64,000 bases of DNA from Ruminococcaceae bacterium YAD3003 (GTDB lineage Bacteria; Bacillota; Clostridia; Saccharofermentanales; Saccharofermentanaceae), in the NCBI GenBank assembly GCA_900107185.1, contig FNPA01000005.1, positions 1 to 64,000 on the forward strand, written 5' to 3'. Positions 55,237 to 64,000 of the stretch are shown piece by piece (positions within the stretch are counted from its first letter, which is position 1; every line of letters begins with the position of its first letter). Position numbers and translations under genes: made by a program. Below the pieces are notes generated by a model. That model was given only the letters and a program-made list of their open reading frames with translations. It was not told where the DNA came from and did no database searches.

Positions 55237-56604
55237 TTAACCGATCTTCGGGCACTGAGAAAGTGACTTAGCGATATCTTCGTCAGTAGGAATGTAGTCA
55301 TCCATAACACCGTCGTTGTATTTCTGATATGCAACGAGATCGAAGTAACCTGTACCTGTGAGACCGAAAACGATGTTCTTAGCCTCACCTGTCTCTTTGC
55401 ACTTAAGAGCCTCGTCGATTGCAACCTTGATAGCATGTGAGCTCTCAGGTGCAGGAAGGATTCCTTCAACCCTGGCAAACTTCTCAGCAGCTGCAAATAC
55501 ATCTGTCTGCTTAACAGAAGTAGCTCTGATGAGCTTGTCATCATAAAGCTGGGATACGATAGAACTCATACCGTGATATCTGAGACCGCCGGCATGGTTA
55601 GGAGCAGGCATAAAGTTGCTTCCCAGTGTATACATCTTAGCAAGAGGACAAACTCTGCCTGTATCGCAGAAATCATAAACATAAGAACCTCTTGTAAGTG
55701 ACGGACAGGAAGCCGGCTCAACAGCGATAATATCGTAATCAGCCTCTCCTCTGAGCATCTGGCCGACGAAGGGTGAAATAAGACCGCCCAGGTTGGATCC
55801 GCCGCCTGCACATCCGATGATCGTATCTGCCTTGATTCCGTACTTATCGAGAGCAGCCTTAGCTTCAAGACCGATTACTGACTGATGGAGCAATACCTGA
55901 CCCAAAACAGAGCCGAGAACATATCTGTATCCTTCCTGGGATGTAGCAGCCTCAACAGCTTCGGAAATGGCACAACCCAATGAACCGTCTGTACCGGGGA
56001 ACTCTTCATTGATCTTACGGCCGACATTTGTTGACATTGAAGGAGAAGGCGTTACGGTAGCACCATATGTTCTCATAACTTCACGTCTGAAAGGCTTCTG
56101 CTCATAAGAAACCTTAACCATGTACACCTGGCAGTCAAGGCCGAAATATGCGGTTGCCATTGAAAGAGCTGTTCCCCACTGGCCGGCACCTGTCTCTGTG
56201 GTAACACCCTTAAGACCCTGCTTCTTGGCATAATATGCCTGAGCTATAGCAGAATTGAGTTTATGTGAACCTGAAGTGTTGTTACCTTCGAATTTGTAAT
56301 AGATATGAGCAGGTGTATCAAGTTCCTTCTCGAGGCAATAAGCTCTTACCAAAGGTGAAGGTCTGTACATCTTATAGAAATCAACGATCTCACCGGGAAT
56401 ATCGATCCACTGGTCGTCATTATTCATTTCCTGCTTGGAAAGCTCTTCGCAGAAAATAGGATAAAGATCTTCAGCCTTCAAAGGTTCGCCTGTTCCGGGA
56501 TTAAGAAGCGGAGCGGGCTTATTCTTCATGTCGGCGCGAACGTTGTACCATGCTGTAGGGATCTCGTTCTCTGACAAATAGATCTTGTAAGGAATTTCAG
56601 ACAT
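55237..56604 (-). CDS. trpB: TrpB2-type tryptophan synthase beta chain
   Basis: This PLP enzyme condenses indole and serine to tryptophan. At 455 residues, with GSHKLN as the PLP-lysine motif and TETGAGQWG, it belongs to the TrpB2 group rather than the shorter TrpB1 partner of TrpA. The IGCAGGGSNLGGL phosphate-binding loop is intact. It stands alone, without other trp genes, as TrpB2 often does; such enzymes may salvage indole or use phosphoserine. A palindrome lies in its promoter region. Confidence 0.88.
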   Translation of the reverse strand: MSEIPYKIYLSENEIPTAWYNVRADMKNKPAPLLNPGTGEPLKAEDLYPIFCEELSKQEMNNDDQWIDIPGEIVDFYKMYRPSPLVRAYCLEKELDTPAHIYYKFEGNNTSGSHKLNSAIAQAYYAKKQGLKGVTTETGAGQWGTALSMATAYFGLDCQVYMVKVSYEQKPFRREVMRTYGATVTPSPSMSTNVGRKINEEFPGTDGSLGCAISEAVEAATSQEGYRYVLGSVLGQVLLHQSVIGLEAKAALDKYGIKADTIIGCAGGGSNLGGLISPFVGQMLRGEADYDIIAVEPASCPSLTRGSYVYDFCDTGRVCPLAKMYTLGSNFMPAPNHAGGLRYHGMSSIVSQLYDDKLIRATSVKQTDVFAAAEKFARVEGILPAPESSHAIKVAIDEALKCKETGEAKNIVFGLTGTGYFDLVAYQKYNDGVMDDYIPTDEDIAKSLSQCPKIG

Positions 56605-56641
56605 ATATCGTCCCCCTTTAATAAAACTGATTTATTTTACA

Positions 56642-56660
56642 ACAAATAACTGTTATTTGT
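56642..56660. promoter_or_regulatory. Palindrome between divergent trpB and queA
   Basis: Perfect 8-base arms ACAAATAA and TTATTTGT with a 3-base centre, 37 bases upstream of trpB. On the minus strand it lies where the trpB -35/-10 region should be, so it may be an operator. It is about 80 bases from queA. Confidence 0.5.
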
Positions 56661-56740
56661 ACAAAAACATGAGAATGTAACATCAGTTTTTTTCAACGTG
56701 ATATGATAAACTTCTTTCGAATATAAATAAGAGGATAAAA

Positions 56741-57778
56741 ATGAAGACTTCTGATTTCTATTACGATCTTCCTGAAAGACTTATTGCACAGGTCCCAACA
56801 AAGGACCGTCTTGCTTCACGTCTTTTGGTTCTTGATAAAAAGACCGGCAAAACTATAGACGGTCATTTCCCTGATATTAAAAATTACCTTCACAAAGGTG
56901 ATGTTCTCGTAATTAATAACACAAGAGTTATTCCCGCTAGACTTTTAGGCGTCCGTTCTGACACTCAGAGTCCTGTCGAGCTCCTTCTTCTTAAGAGAAT
57001 CGACGATAATCATTGGGAAACACTGGCCCGTCCGGGTAAGAAAGTTCGTGAAGGCAAGAAAATGACCTTCATTCCAGGAGAGCTCGAAGCTGAATGCGAA
57101 CAGGTTCTTGAGAGTGGAAACCGTATTATCAGATTTGATTTCAAAGGTGTTTGGGAAGAAGTTTTGGACAAAGCCGGAACTATACCTCTTCCGCCCTATA
57201 TTCATGAGAAATTAGATGATCCTGAACGTTATCAGACAGTATATTCAAAAGATTCCGGTTCAGCCGCTGCTCCTACTGCAGGTCTGCACTTCACCAAAGA
57301 ATTATTGGCTGAACTCCAGGAGATGGGAATTGAGATTGCTGAACTTACACTTCATGTTGGATTAGGCACATTCAGACCTGTTAAGGCTGAGACCATTGAA
57401 GAACATGAGATGCATTCCGAATGGTATGATTTCCCTAAGGAAGCATCAGATATCATCAGAAAAGCTCGTAAAGAAGGCAGAAGGATAATTTCTGTTGGAA
57501 CAACATCAACCAGGACTCTGGAAACAGTTGCTTCTAATGATCCCGAGATGATGCCTGTATCAGGATACACTCAGATCTTTATTTACCCCGGCTATGAATT
57601 CAAATGTGTTGATTCACTTATCACAAATTTCCATTTACCAGAATCAACATTAATCATGCTGGTATCTGCTCTGGCAGGAAAAGAAAACGTATTAAACGCA
57701 TATAAGCACGCCGTTGAAGAAGAATACCGATTCTTCTCATTCGGGGACGCAATGTTCATCACAGATTTGGAGAAATAG
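56741..57778 (+). CDS. queA: S-adenosylmethionine:tRNA ribosyltransferase-isomerase
   Basis: QueA transfers and isomerises the ribosyl moiety of SAM to form epoxyqueuosine in tRNA wobble position 34. The 345-residue protein opens [15 protein letters not shown] and contains [20 protein letters not shown] and [15 protein letters not shown], all family signatures. The preceding AAGAGGA gives a ribosome binding site. tgt, acting one step earlier in the pathway, follows after one base. Confidence 0.97.
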   Translation: MKTSDFYYDLPERLIAQVPTKDRLASRLLVLDKKTGKTIDGHFPDIKNYLHKGDVLVINNTRVIPARLLGVRSDTQSPVELLLLKRIDDNHWETLARPGKKVREGKKMTFIPGELEAECEQVLESGNRIIRFDFKGVWEEVLDKAGTIPLPPYIHEKLDDPERYQTVYSKDSGSAAAPTAGLHFTKELLAELQEMGIEIAELTLHVGLGTFRPVKAETIEEHEMHSEWYDFPKEASDIIRKARKEGRRIISVGTTSTRTLETVASNDPEMMPVSGYTQIFIYPGYEFKCVDSLITNFHLPESTLIMLVSALAGKENVLNAYKHAVEEEYRFFSFGDAMFITDLEK

Positions 57779-57779
57779 T

Positions 57780-58895
57780 ATGTCCTATCCCGTATGGTAC
57801 GAACACATTCATACATGCGCCCAGACAGGAGCCAGACTCGGTAAAGTCCATACCCCTCACGGAACATTCATGACTCCTGCATTTATGCCTGTAGGAACTC
57901 AAGCTTCCGTTAAAGGTATGAGTCCTGAAGAAGTTTACGGTATGGGTGCTGGCATTATGCTCTCCAATACATATCACCTCTGGCTCAGACCCGGAAGTGA
58001 TATTGTAGCCAAAGCAGGCGGCCTTCATAAATTCATGAACTGGAAAGGCGCTATCCTTACAGACAGCGGCGGATTCCAGGTTTTCTCCCTCGCAAAACCT
58101 AAAGATGTAAAAGAAGATGGTGTTAAATTCAGCTCTCATATTGACGGCAGAAAGTTATTCTTAACTCCTGAAATTTCAATGCAAGTACAAAATGACCTGG
58201 GTGCAGACATCATCATGGCTTTCGATGAGTGCTGCCCCTACCCTTGCGAACATTCATATGCTGACAGATCACAGGCAAAGACCACAAGATGGCTCGAGCG
58301 TTGTATCGAAGCTCACAAGAGACCTGATGAACAGGCTCTGTTTGGTATCATCCAGGGTTCTATGTATCCCGACCTTCGAAAGAAGAGTGCCGAATCCATT
58401 ACTTCATTTGATCTTCCGGGTTTTGCTATCGGAGGAATCTCCGTCGGTGAACCTAAGAACCTGTTCCTAGACATGATCGATTGCACAGTTCCCCTCATGC
58501 CTGAAGATAAGCCGCGTTATCTTATGGGTGTCGGTACTCCTGATTATCTTATCGAAGGTGCCTGCAGAGGAGTTGATATGTTTGACTGCGTTCTTCCTAC
58601 CAGAATGGGCAGACACGGAACTATTCTTACTGATTACGGTAAGAAGATCATTAGAGATAAAAAATTTGCTGAAGATTTCGGACCTATGGATCCTGAATGT
58701 AACTGCTATGCATGTACAAACTTCAGCAGCGCATATGTAAGACACCTTATCAAAGCAAATGAGATGTTCGGATTAAGGCTTTGCACTTACCACAACATCC
58801 ACTTCCTCTTGGTTCTCATGGAGAGAATCCGTCAGGCTATTGCTGAAGACAGATTAGGTGATTTCAGAAAAGAATTCTACGAGCGTCTGGGATAA
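57780..58895 (+). CDS. tgt: Queuine tRNA-ribosyltransferase
   Basis: Tgt exchanges guanine 34 for preQ1 in Asp, Asn, His and Tyr tRNAs. The 371-residue protein has [12 protein letters not shown] with the first catalytic aspartate, [13 protein letters not shown] with the nucleophile aspartate and a zinc site formed by the CNCYAC cysteines and a histidine in LCTYHN. The start at 57780 has GGAG seven bases upstream inside queA; a longer frame inside queA is rejected. Its stop codon abuts the stop codon of the convergent PP2C-like gene, with no terminator between. Confidence 0.97.
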   Translation: MSYPVWYEHIHTCAQTGARLGKVHTPHGTFMTPAFMPVGTQASVKGMSPEEVYGMGAGIMLSNTYHLWLRPGSDIVAKAGGLHKFMNWKGAILTDSGGFQVFSLAKPKDVKEDGVKFSSHIDGRKLFLTPEISMQVQNDLGADIIMAFDECCPYPCEHSYADRSQAKTTRWLERCIEAHKRPDEQALFGIIQGSMYPDLRKKSAESITSFDLPGFAIGGISVGEPKNLFLDMIDCTVPLMPEDKPRYLMGVGTPDYLIEGACRGVDMFDCVLPTRMGRHGTILTDYGKKIIRDKKFAEDFGPMDPECNCYACTNFSSAYVRHLIKANEMFGLRLCTYHNIHFLLVLMERIRQAIAEDRLGDFRKEFYERLG

Positions 58896-59438
58896 TTAAT
58901 TTCCGAGTTTCAGAGTTACTGCAGACAGATTTCCACACTTGAGCTGATTTTGGTCAGATATTCTTCTGATCATCATGTTCATCCATTCGCTGCAAGTATC
59001 TGAAACAAGCGCATCAGCGAGTATTCCTTCATCTGTCAGGAATCTATAGAAATTAGAAGTAGCGCAGACCAGTCTGTCATCAGATGACAAACGGAAATAA
59101 CCGTTAGGAAGAATGCTTACAGTTCCGTTCCTGATGATCTTTGCGCAGACTTCTCCTCTTCTGAAACACTCAATTCCGTCGTTTACGGAACGGAGCAAAA
59201 GGTACTCAGAGTTCTCATCTAAACACTCGGTCATAACCGAATTCAGTTCAGAGATACTCTTTGCACCCTCTTCACTGTTTAAAATTTCAGAGAATAACAA
59301 TGTCTGGCTTCTCGCACCTTCAGCCAAATGACTGCCATAAAATATAGCAACAGTCATATTGGGAATAAGCGTTAAATAGACTTCATCCAAAAAGTCTAAT
59401 GAGTCTCCCCTATGCTTAAATGTGTAATACTCTATCAA
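58896..59438 (-). CDS. Degenerate PP2C-like protein
   Basis: A 180-residue protein whose C-terminal half follows the PP2C pattern but has lost the metal ligands: where PP2C enzymes read S-D-G-V/L the sequence is ATSNFYRFLTD, and where the final D-N-x-S/T metal site is expected it reads CGNLSAVTLKL. The N-terminal DGxxGG metal site is also absent. It is encoded with a 4-base overlap after an intact PP2C gene. A regulatory or scaffold role with that phosphatase is a fair guess; it could also be decaying. Confidence 0.6.
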   Translation of the reverse strand: MIEYYTFKHRGDSLDFLDEVYLTLIPNMTVAIFYGSHLAEGARSQTLLFSEILNSEEGAKSISELNSVMTECLDENSEYLLLRSVNDGIECFRRGEVCAKIIRNGTVSILPNGYFRLSSDDRLVCATSNFYRFLTDEGILADALVSDTCSEWMNMMIRRISDQNQLKCGNLSAVTLKLGN

Positions 59439-60331
59439 ACGAAGCTCCTCGTCATCTTAATGACAATTGCAGAATAGTTGTCCTGTCTGGGATTTCTTTT
59501 GGTTTTAACACCGTATTTTAAACTTCTGGCAATTCCTGATGCATTCTGGTCAAAGTGAATGTGGTTAACCAGTCTGTTCAAAGGGATTGAATCAGTAACA
59601 CCGTCAGAACTGATGATCAGGATATCATTTTCCATAAGTCTTAAAGGCTTTGATGTCTTAAGAACATGACAATTATGGTTACCTACAAAATCAATCAAGC
59701 CCTTAGCCCTGGTATCTTTATAGGCATCAACGGTATCAATTCCGCCTTCTGCAAACTTCCTGATCATGAGAGTGATGTAATTCTGCTTATAGTTCAGAAG
59801 TGTCGCATGGTTATTTCTGATAAGGATAATATTACTGTCTCCGAGGCTGTAGAAATTCATGTAATCATCATATACATGAACCATAACAAGAGTTGCACCG
59901 GCGCCTAAATGATATTCCTCATAAACTTTATTGGAGATGTCTGTTATAACAGCAGCATTATCATCCTGGGCATCGAATTTGTACGGATAATTCTCAGTCA
60001 ATGAATCAGTAACATATTTAGATACGACCTCACCATTAAGGAGTCCGCCCATTCCGTCAGAACAAGCTACAACAACTCCATTATCCTCAGCCTTATCCAT
60101 TGGAGAAATATAAATCGAGTCTTCCTGATTGTCTCTTTTGCCGCGTTCATGAAAATAAGCAACATCACATACGAGCTTCAACTTATCCTTATGCTGCTTG
60201 GTATAAATATTAGTCTTTATCAGTGAATACAACAGGATAATTGAGAATGAAATAAAGGAAAAAGCAAATAATGCCAAAGCAACACAGATAGCTACAATAG
60301 AATCTTCTGGCAAAAGGCTAAAATCATACAT
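59435..60331 (-). CDS. Membrane-anchored PP2C serine/threonine phosphatase
   Basis: A 298-residue PPM-family phosphatase with an N-terminal membrane segment (about residues 11-37). Metal-site motifs are complete: RDNQEDS (66-72), ACSDGMGG with D92, ISSDGVTD and RQDNYSAIVI near the C-terminus. It would dephosphorylate Ser/Thr phosphoproteins at the membrane, usually opposite a Hanks-type kinase, but no kinase gene is present in the window. It overlaps the degenerate PP2C-like gene by 4 bases. Confidence 0.9.
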   Translation of the reverse strand: MYDFSLLPEDSIVAICVALALFAFSFISFSIILLYSLIKTNIYTKQHKDKLKLVCDVAYFHERGKRDNQEDSIYISPMDKAEDNGVVVACSDGMGGLLNGEVVSKYVTDSLTENYPYKFDAQDDNAAVITDISNKVYEEYHLGAGATLVMVHVYDDYMNFYSLGDSNIILIRNNHATLLNYKQNYITLMIRKFAEGGIDTVDAYKDTRAKGLIDFVGNHNCHVLKTSKPLRLMENDILIISSDGVTDSIPLNRLVNHIHFDQNASGIARSLKYGVKTKRNPRQDNYSAIVIKMTRSFV

Positions 60332-60353
60332 AGCTTAATTCCGGAGCTTTCCT

Positions 60354-61232
60354 TTATGAATCGGTGTTTTCGCTGGTTACGTTATTAATTTTATCATTAT
60401 CGTCAGAATAAGCACCATTTTCTGTGGCCGATTCTTTGACAAAACGTTCGATAAGGCGCCTTGTATAACTGTTTAAGAAATACTGAACCCACGAAATACA
60501 AAGAAATGAATAAAGGAAAACAAAGATCCCCAATGTCAGATAAGAAGCTGACATCAGCAAATAAAAAGGTACGGCAATATAGAAAACAAAAACAACTAAA
60601 GATACTCCAATGTTAGGAATGAACCGGATGAGCAATAACAGAAATGCATTCTTATAAATCTTAAAAAGGCTCAGATCTGTAGACACTATAAGCTGATAAA
60701 CAAAATTCTGAATTAAAACTAAAGCAAACATCAGTATCACAAACAGCATTGCAAGGTATTTATTGAAATTAATATAAAAACTTACAGCTAACAGCGAGAT
60801 GAAAGTAGCCAACAGTCCAATTATCATGGCACCAATCGATTTGCCGACATTATTCTTCAATCCGGATTTAAAATCGCTGAACAAAGAAACAGATGAACCA
60901 TTTCTTATGTTCTTATACAGATTTGAAAAGCCCGCCTGAAAAGGTCCGATACAGATAAGACAGCTAGAAACCAATGCATTAATGAAGAAAATAATCAGGA
61001 GCATATACATCCAGTAAGAAGTGACATCGTCATCATTACGGAGGAGACTATCCCAATTAAATATTCTGCTGAAAACAAATACAAAAGATGAAGACAGAAA
61101 ATAAGATAAAAGAATCGAAGGAATATTAAACAGAATAAACAGCACATTAGCTGCCATCAGCCTTACATTATTAGCCCAACCGTTTTTGAAAAAGCCGATA
61201 ACTATATCTTTTTTGTTCCCGGAATTATCCAT
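60354..61232 (-). CDS. YesL/DUF624-like membrane protein
   Basis: A 292-residue protein with about six membrane segments. The central GPFQAGFSNLYKNIRNGSSV followed by SDFKSGLKNNVGKSIGA matches the DUF624 (YesL) pattern; YesL is often linked to sugar transport operons but its role is unknown. Here it lies 8 bases after trmFO and 22 bases before the PP2C gene. Confidence 0.75.
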   Translation of the reverse strand: MDNSGNKKDIVIGFFKNGWANNVRLMAANVLFILFNIPSILLSYFLSSSFVFVFSRIFNWDSLLRNDDDVTSYWMYMLLIIFFINALVSSCLICIGPFQAGFSNLYKNIRNGSSVSLFSDFKSGLKNNVGKSIGAMIIGLLATFISLLAVSFYINFNKYLAMLFVILMFALVLIQNFVYQLIVSTDLSLFKIYKNAFLLLLIRFIPNIGVSLVVFVFYIAVPFYLLMSASYLTLGIFVFLYSFLCISWVQYFLNSYTRRLIERFVKESATENGAYSDDNDKINNVTSENTDS

Positions 61233-61240
61233 AAAAAGTT

Positions 61241-62587
61241 TTATTTAGTAACAATAGAATTGAGGCTATCTTCAAATAACTTCAAATGCTCTAATGCTCT
61301 GTCAGCAAGCGCATTATTCTTATCTTTCTTGGCAGTCTTACCCTTAAATCTGCCTTCAATCGGAGCAACAATTCCGAAATTGGCATTCATAGGCTGAAAC
61401 TTCTTGATATGCGGATCGGATACATAAAGAGCCATTGAACCAATTACTGTGCATGCATCAGGTTCATATGAAGGCTCAATTCCAAGAGCTCTCTGGGCAG
61501 CATAGAATCCTGCCATAAATCCTGACGCTGTTGATTCAATATAACCCTCTACTCCAGTCATCTGACCTGCGAAGAATATATCCGGCTTTTCTCTAAGACT
61601 ATAATGGGAAGACAGATACTTGGGTGAATTAAGGAATGTATTTCGATGCATTACGCCATATCTGGTATATTCAGCATTCTCAAGTCCCGGAATCATTCCA
61701 AATACTCTCTTCTGTTCAGGCCATTTAAGTCTTGTCTGAAAACCTACGAGATTATACATGGTCTTGGCACGGTCATCCTGCCTCAGCTGCAGACATGCAT
61801 AAGGTTCAGCACCTGTCTTAGGATCAATTAAACCAACAGGCTTTAACGGACCAAATCTCATAGTATCAACGCCTCTTTGAGCCATAACCTCAATAGGCAT
61901 ACATCCTTCAAATACGATCTCACGATCGAAATTCTTAACCTCTGCCCTCTCAGCGTTAACAAGCTCTTCCCTGAATGCCAGATACTCTTCTTTGGTCATG
62001 GGACAATTAATATAATCGTCGCCACCCTTACCGTATCTGGAAGCTCTGAATGCTCGTGACATATCAATTGAATCGCCTGTTACGATAGGAGCAGCACTGT
62101 CAAAGAAATGAAGTCCTGATGTATCGCCAGTTACTCTGAGAATATCTTCAAAGAGATCACCTTCGGTGAGCGGACCGGTCGCAACGATAACTATACCTTC
62201 TTCAGGGATCTTCGGAACTTCAGCATTAATAACTTCAATCAAAGGATTGTTTCTGATGGATTCCGTTATGTAACCGGAGAATTCATCTCTGTCTACTGCT
62301 AATGCGCCACCGGCAGGAATACTCGCCCTATCAGCTGATTCCATGATCAATGAACCAAGACGTCTGAGTTCCTCTTTGAGAAGACCAATTGCATTCTCTC
62401 TAGATGCAGCCCTCAAAGAATTGCTGCAAACCAGTTCAGCAAAATTCTGAGAATGATGAGCCGGACTGTATTTAACCGGCTTCATTTCATAGAGCTTGAC
62501 ATGAACACCGGCTCTGGCGCAGACATTAGCTGCTTCTGAACCGGCAAGTCCTGCTCCGATAATGGTAACAGTAGGATTATTCTTCAT
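61241..62587 (-). CDS. trmFO: tRNA (uracil-54-C5) methyltransferase TrmFO, folate/FAD type
   Basis: TrmFO makes ribothymidine at position 54 of tRNA using methylene-tetrahydrofolate and FAD. The 448-residue protein opens with the dinucleotide motif [18 protein letters not shown] and has [14 protein letters not shown] with the conserved cysteine, and the [18 protein letters not shown] segment near the C-terminus. It overlaps topA by 11 bases, an arrangement usual in Firmicutes. Confidence 0.97.
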   Translation of the reverse strand: MKNNPTVTIIGAGLAGSEAANVCARAGVHVKLYEMKPVKYSPAHHSQNFAELVCSNSLRAASRENAIGLLKEELRRLGSLIMESADRASIPAGGALAVDRDEFSGYITESIRNNPLIEVINAEVPKIPEEGIVIVATGPLTEGDLFEDILRVTGDTSGLHFFDSAAPIVTGDSIDMSRAFRASRYGKGGDDYINCPMTKEEYLAFREELVNAERAEVKNFDREIVFEGCMPIEVMAQRGVDTMRFGPLKPVGLIDPKTGAEPYACLQLRQDDRAKTMYNLVGFQTRLKWPEQKRVFGMIPGLENAEYTRYGVMHRNTFLNSPKYLSSHYSLREKPDIFFAGQMTGVEGYIESTASGFMAGFYAAQRALGIEPSYEPDACTVIGSMALYVSDPHIKKFQPMNANFGIVAPIEGRFKGKTAKKDKNNALADRALEHLKLFEDSLNSIVTK

Positions 62588-64000
62588 CTTCGCTATTCTT
62601 ATTCTTGGAAGAAGATTTGCTCTTCCTTACGTTTGATACACAGTCCTTATTTGAGCATCTGGGATAAGCCTTTTTACCAAAATGCTTGAGAACCATATAG
62701 CTGCCGCACTCAGGACAAACCTTACCATCGATAGGAAGATCCCATGAAATAAAATCACAATTAGGATCAGAGCCCTGCTTATCGCATGTATAGAAAGACT
62801 TGTTTCTATACTTCTTAGACTTATGTACGAGAAGTCCGGATCCGCACTTAGGGCATGTACCCTTAGCATATACAACAATATTCTTTGTATAGTTGCATTC
62901 AGGGAAATTGGCACAAGCAATAAACTTACCGTATCTGCCTTCTTTATATACGAGTTCACCACCGCACTGAGGGCATACTTCACCTGTCTTTTCAGGCTCG
63001 AAAGTAATCTTATCGATAGATTCCTGAGCTGCCTTAATCTGAGAGTTGAATTCAGGGTAGAATCTGTTGAGAATATCTTCCCATTCTTCCTTACCTTCTT
63101 CTACTTCATCCAATTTATTCTCCATATCGGCTGTAAAAGAAAGATCAACGATCTCGCTGAAGTTTTCAGAAAGCATATTGGTAACGATCTTACCAAGATC
63201 AGTTATCTGAAGAAGACGACCGTTCTTCTCAATGTACTTACGATCAAGGATAGTAGAAATCGTAGGTGCATAAGTAGAAGGTCTGCCGATTCCATATTCT
63301 TCCAGAGCCTTGATAAGTGTTGCTTCCGTATAATGCGGAGGCGGAGTTGTAAACTTCTGTAATGACTTAAGATCAAGGAGTTCGAGCTTAACACCATCTT
63401 CAAGCGGAGGAATTGCAGCCTTGCCATCCTGATCGTCATTTTTTGTTGTATCTTCAGCTATATCATCGTAAAGAACAAGGAAACCCTTGAATGTAATAGT
63501 CTCACCTGTTGCTCTGAACACTCTGTTATTGCATGATGCCTGGCATGTAACAGTATCCAGCTTGCAGGCTGTCATCTGAGTAGCAAGGAATCTGTCCCAA
63601 ATAAGCTGATAAAGCTTGTACTGATCATTTGAAAGAGAAGATCTGATCTCTTTGGGATCGAGATCAAAATGAGTAGGTCTGATCGCTTCGTGAGCATCCT
63701 GTGCAGAATTCTTATTCTTATATTGTCTCTTAAAGTTTGCACAGTATTCACTGCCGAAACGTGCCTTGATCAATTCCTTAGCTGCAGCAACAGCCTCTTC
63801 AGAAATACGGACTGAGTCAGTTCTGATATAAGAAACAAGAGCTGTCTGTCCCTGTCCTGCGATTTCAACACCTTCGTAAAGCTGCTGGGCAATAGACATT
63901 GTCTTCTTAGATGAGAAACCAAGTCTCTTTGAAGCTTCCTGCTGCAAAGTGGATGTTGTAAACGGAGGATAAGGATTACGCTCCTTATTACCCTTCTTGA
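62577..64000 (-). CDS. topA: DNA topoisomerase I, 5' end beyond the window
   Basis: TopA relaxes negative supercoils through a covalent 5'-phosphotyrosine. The coding frame runs to the window edge, so about 474 C-terminal residues are present: [21 protein letters not shown], the active-site region [25 protein letters not shown], then three four-cysteine zinc modules ([18 protein letters not shown] and CPECGSYMV with their partner cysteines) and a Ser/Lys-rich tail. The N-terminal Toprim domain lies outside. The apparent start at 63947 is only an internal TTG. Confidence 0.96.
   Translation of the reverse strand, partial: KKGNKERNPYPPFTTSTLQQEASKRLGFSSKKTMSIAQQLYEGVEIAGQGQTALVSYIRTDSVRISEEAVAAAKELIKARFGSEYCANFKRQYKNKNSAQDAHEAIRPTHFDLDPKEIRSSLSNDQYKLYQLIWDRFLATQMTACKLDTVTCQASCNNRVFRATGETITFKGFLVLYDDIAEDTTKNDDQDGKAAIPPLEDGVKLELLDLKSLQKFTTPPPHYTEATLIKALEEYGIGRPSTYAPTISTILDRKYIEKNGRLLQITDLGKIVTNMLSENFSEIVDLSFTADMENKLDEVEEGKEEWEDILNRFYPEFNSQIKAAQESIDKITFEPEKTGEVCPQCGGELVYKEGRYGKFIACANFPECNYTKNIVVYAKGTCPKCGSGLLVHKSKKYRNKSFYTCDKQGSDPNCDFISWDLPIDGKVCPECGSYMVLKHFGKKAYPRCSNKDCVSNVRKSKSSSKNKNSEDEE

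Noticed and set aside
62823-63362. 179-residue plus-strand open frame
   Set aside because: It is antisense to the zinc-module and active-site part of topA, whose motifs are unambiguous.

Overview
The window reads as a chromosome segment of a low-GC Gram-positive bacterium of the class Clostridia. The evidence is gene content and local gene pairs: zapA-like gene followed by a U32 peptidase, single-chain PurL, topA-trmFO, a PFL-family/ACT pair, a LytR-CpsA-Psr protein, a CIRCE operator before groES-groEL, strong AGGAGG ribosome binding sites and A+T-rich spacers. Genus cannot be fixed by reading. Almost all of it is coding; no insertion sequence, prophage, CRISPR array or rRNA is visible.

Layout. 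1-245: a mirror-symmetric array of GTCGAC palindromes, a terminator and the 3' part of a tRNA-Leu(CAA) that breaks off into a 5'-truncated acyl-CoA ligase gene. 1900-5967: TldD/PmbA peptidase pair and a sulfhydrylase. 6063-9755: an operon for a biotin-dependent carboxyl-transfer complex with the parts list of propionibacterial transcarboxylase (12S, 1.3S, 5S) plus a 56-residue protein, behind a promoter overlapped by a FabT-box-like palindrome. 9757-10285: a long non-coding spacer packed with GATT words. 10286-26656 (minus): a three-domain phosphonate-type fusion protein, VanZ-like protein, smpB, tsaD, a pseudo-hydrolase, dut, U32 peptidase, zapA-like, rsmA, purL, htpG and a class IV aminotransferase.

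26822-30157 (plus): argG, a second mirror-symmetric palindrome array, a GNAT acetyltransferase and argH, with a promoter and an ARG-box-like site. 30212-45432 (minus): orphan sugar-type binding lipoprotein, GH13 amylase, membrane protein, PFL/ACT pair, two flavoprotein genes, a CYTH protein, and a Gld-type ABC system (ATPase, permease, GldG-like, DUF4340, DUF5711-like). 45514-51498 (minus): acyl-ACP thioesterase, a small membrane protein, groES-groEL with CIRCE, LCP protein, galE. 51651-54025 (plus): two-component system. 54080-56604 (minus): P/Q-rich membrane protein and TrpB2-type synthase. 56741-58895 (plus): queA-tgt. 58896-64000 (minus): degenerate PP2C-like protein, PP2C phosphatase, YesL-like membrane protein, trmFO and the 3' two thirds of topA, which runs off the window.

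Most interesting: (i) two intergenic arrays, at 3-118 and 28195-28313, built from different six- to ten-base words but with the same exact dyad symmetry and 11/12- and 22-base spacing, close to one and two helical turns; (ii) the 740-residue NTP-transferase/cytidylyltransferase/iron-alcohol-dehydrogenase fusion, apparently a shuffled phosphonate-tailoring enzyme; (iii) the pump-less transcarboxylase-like operon with its tiny OadG-tail-like protein and possible fatty-acid-type operator. All functional statements come from motif recognition by eye; no database search was possible.
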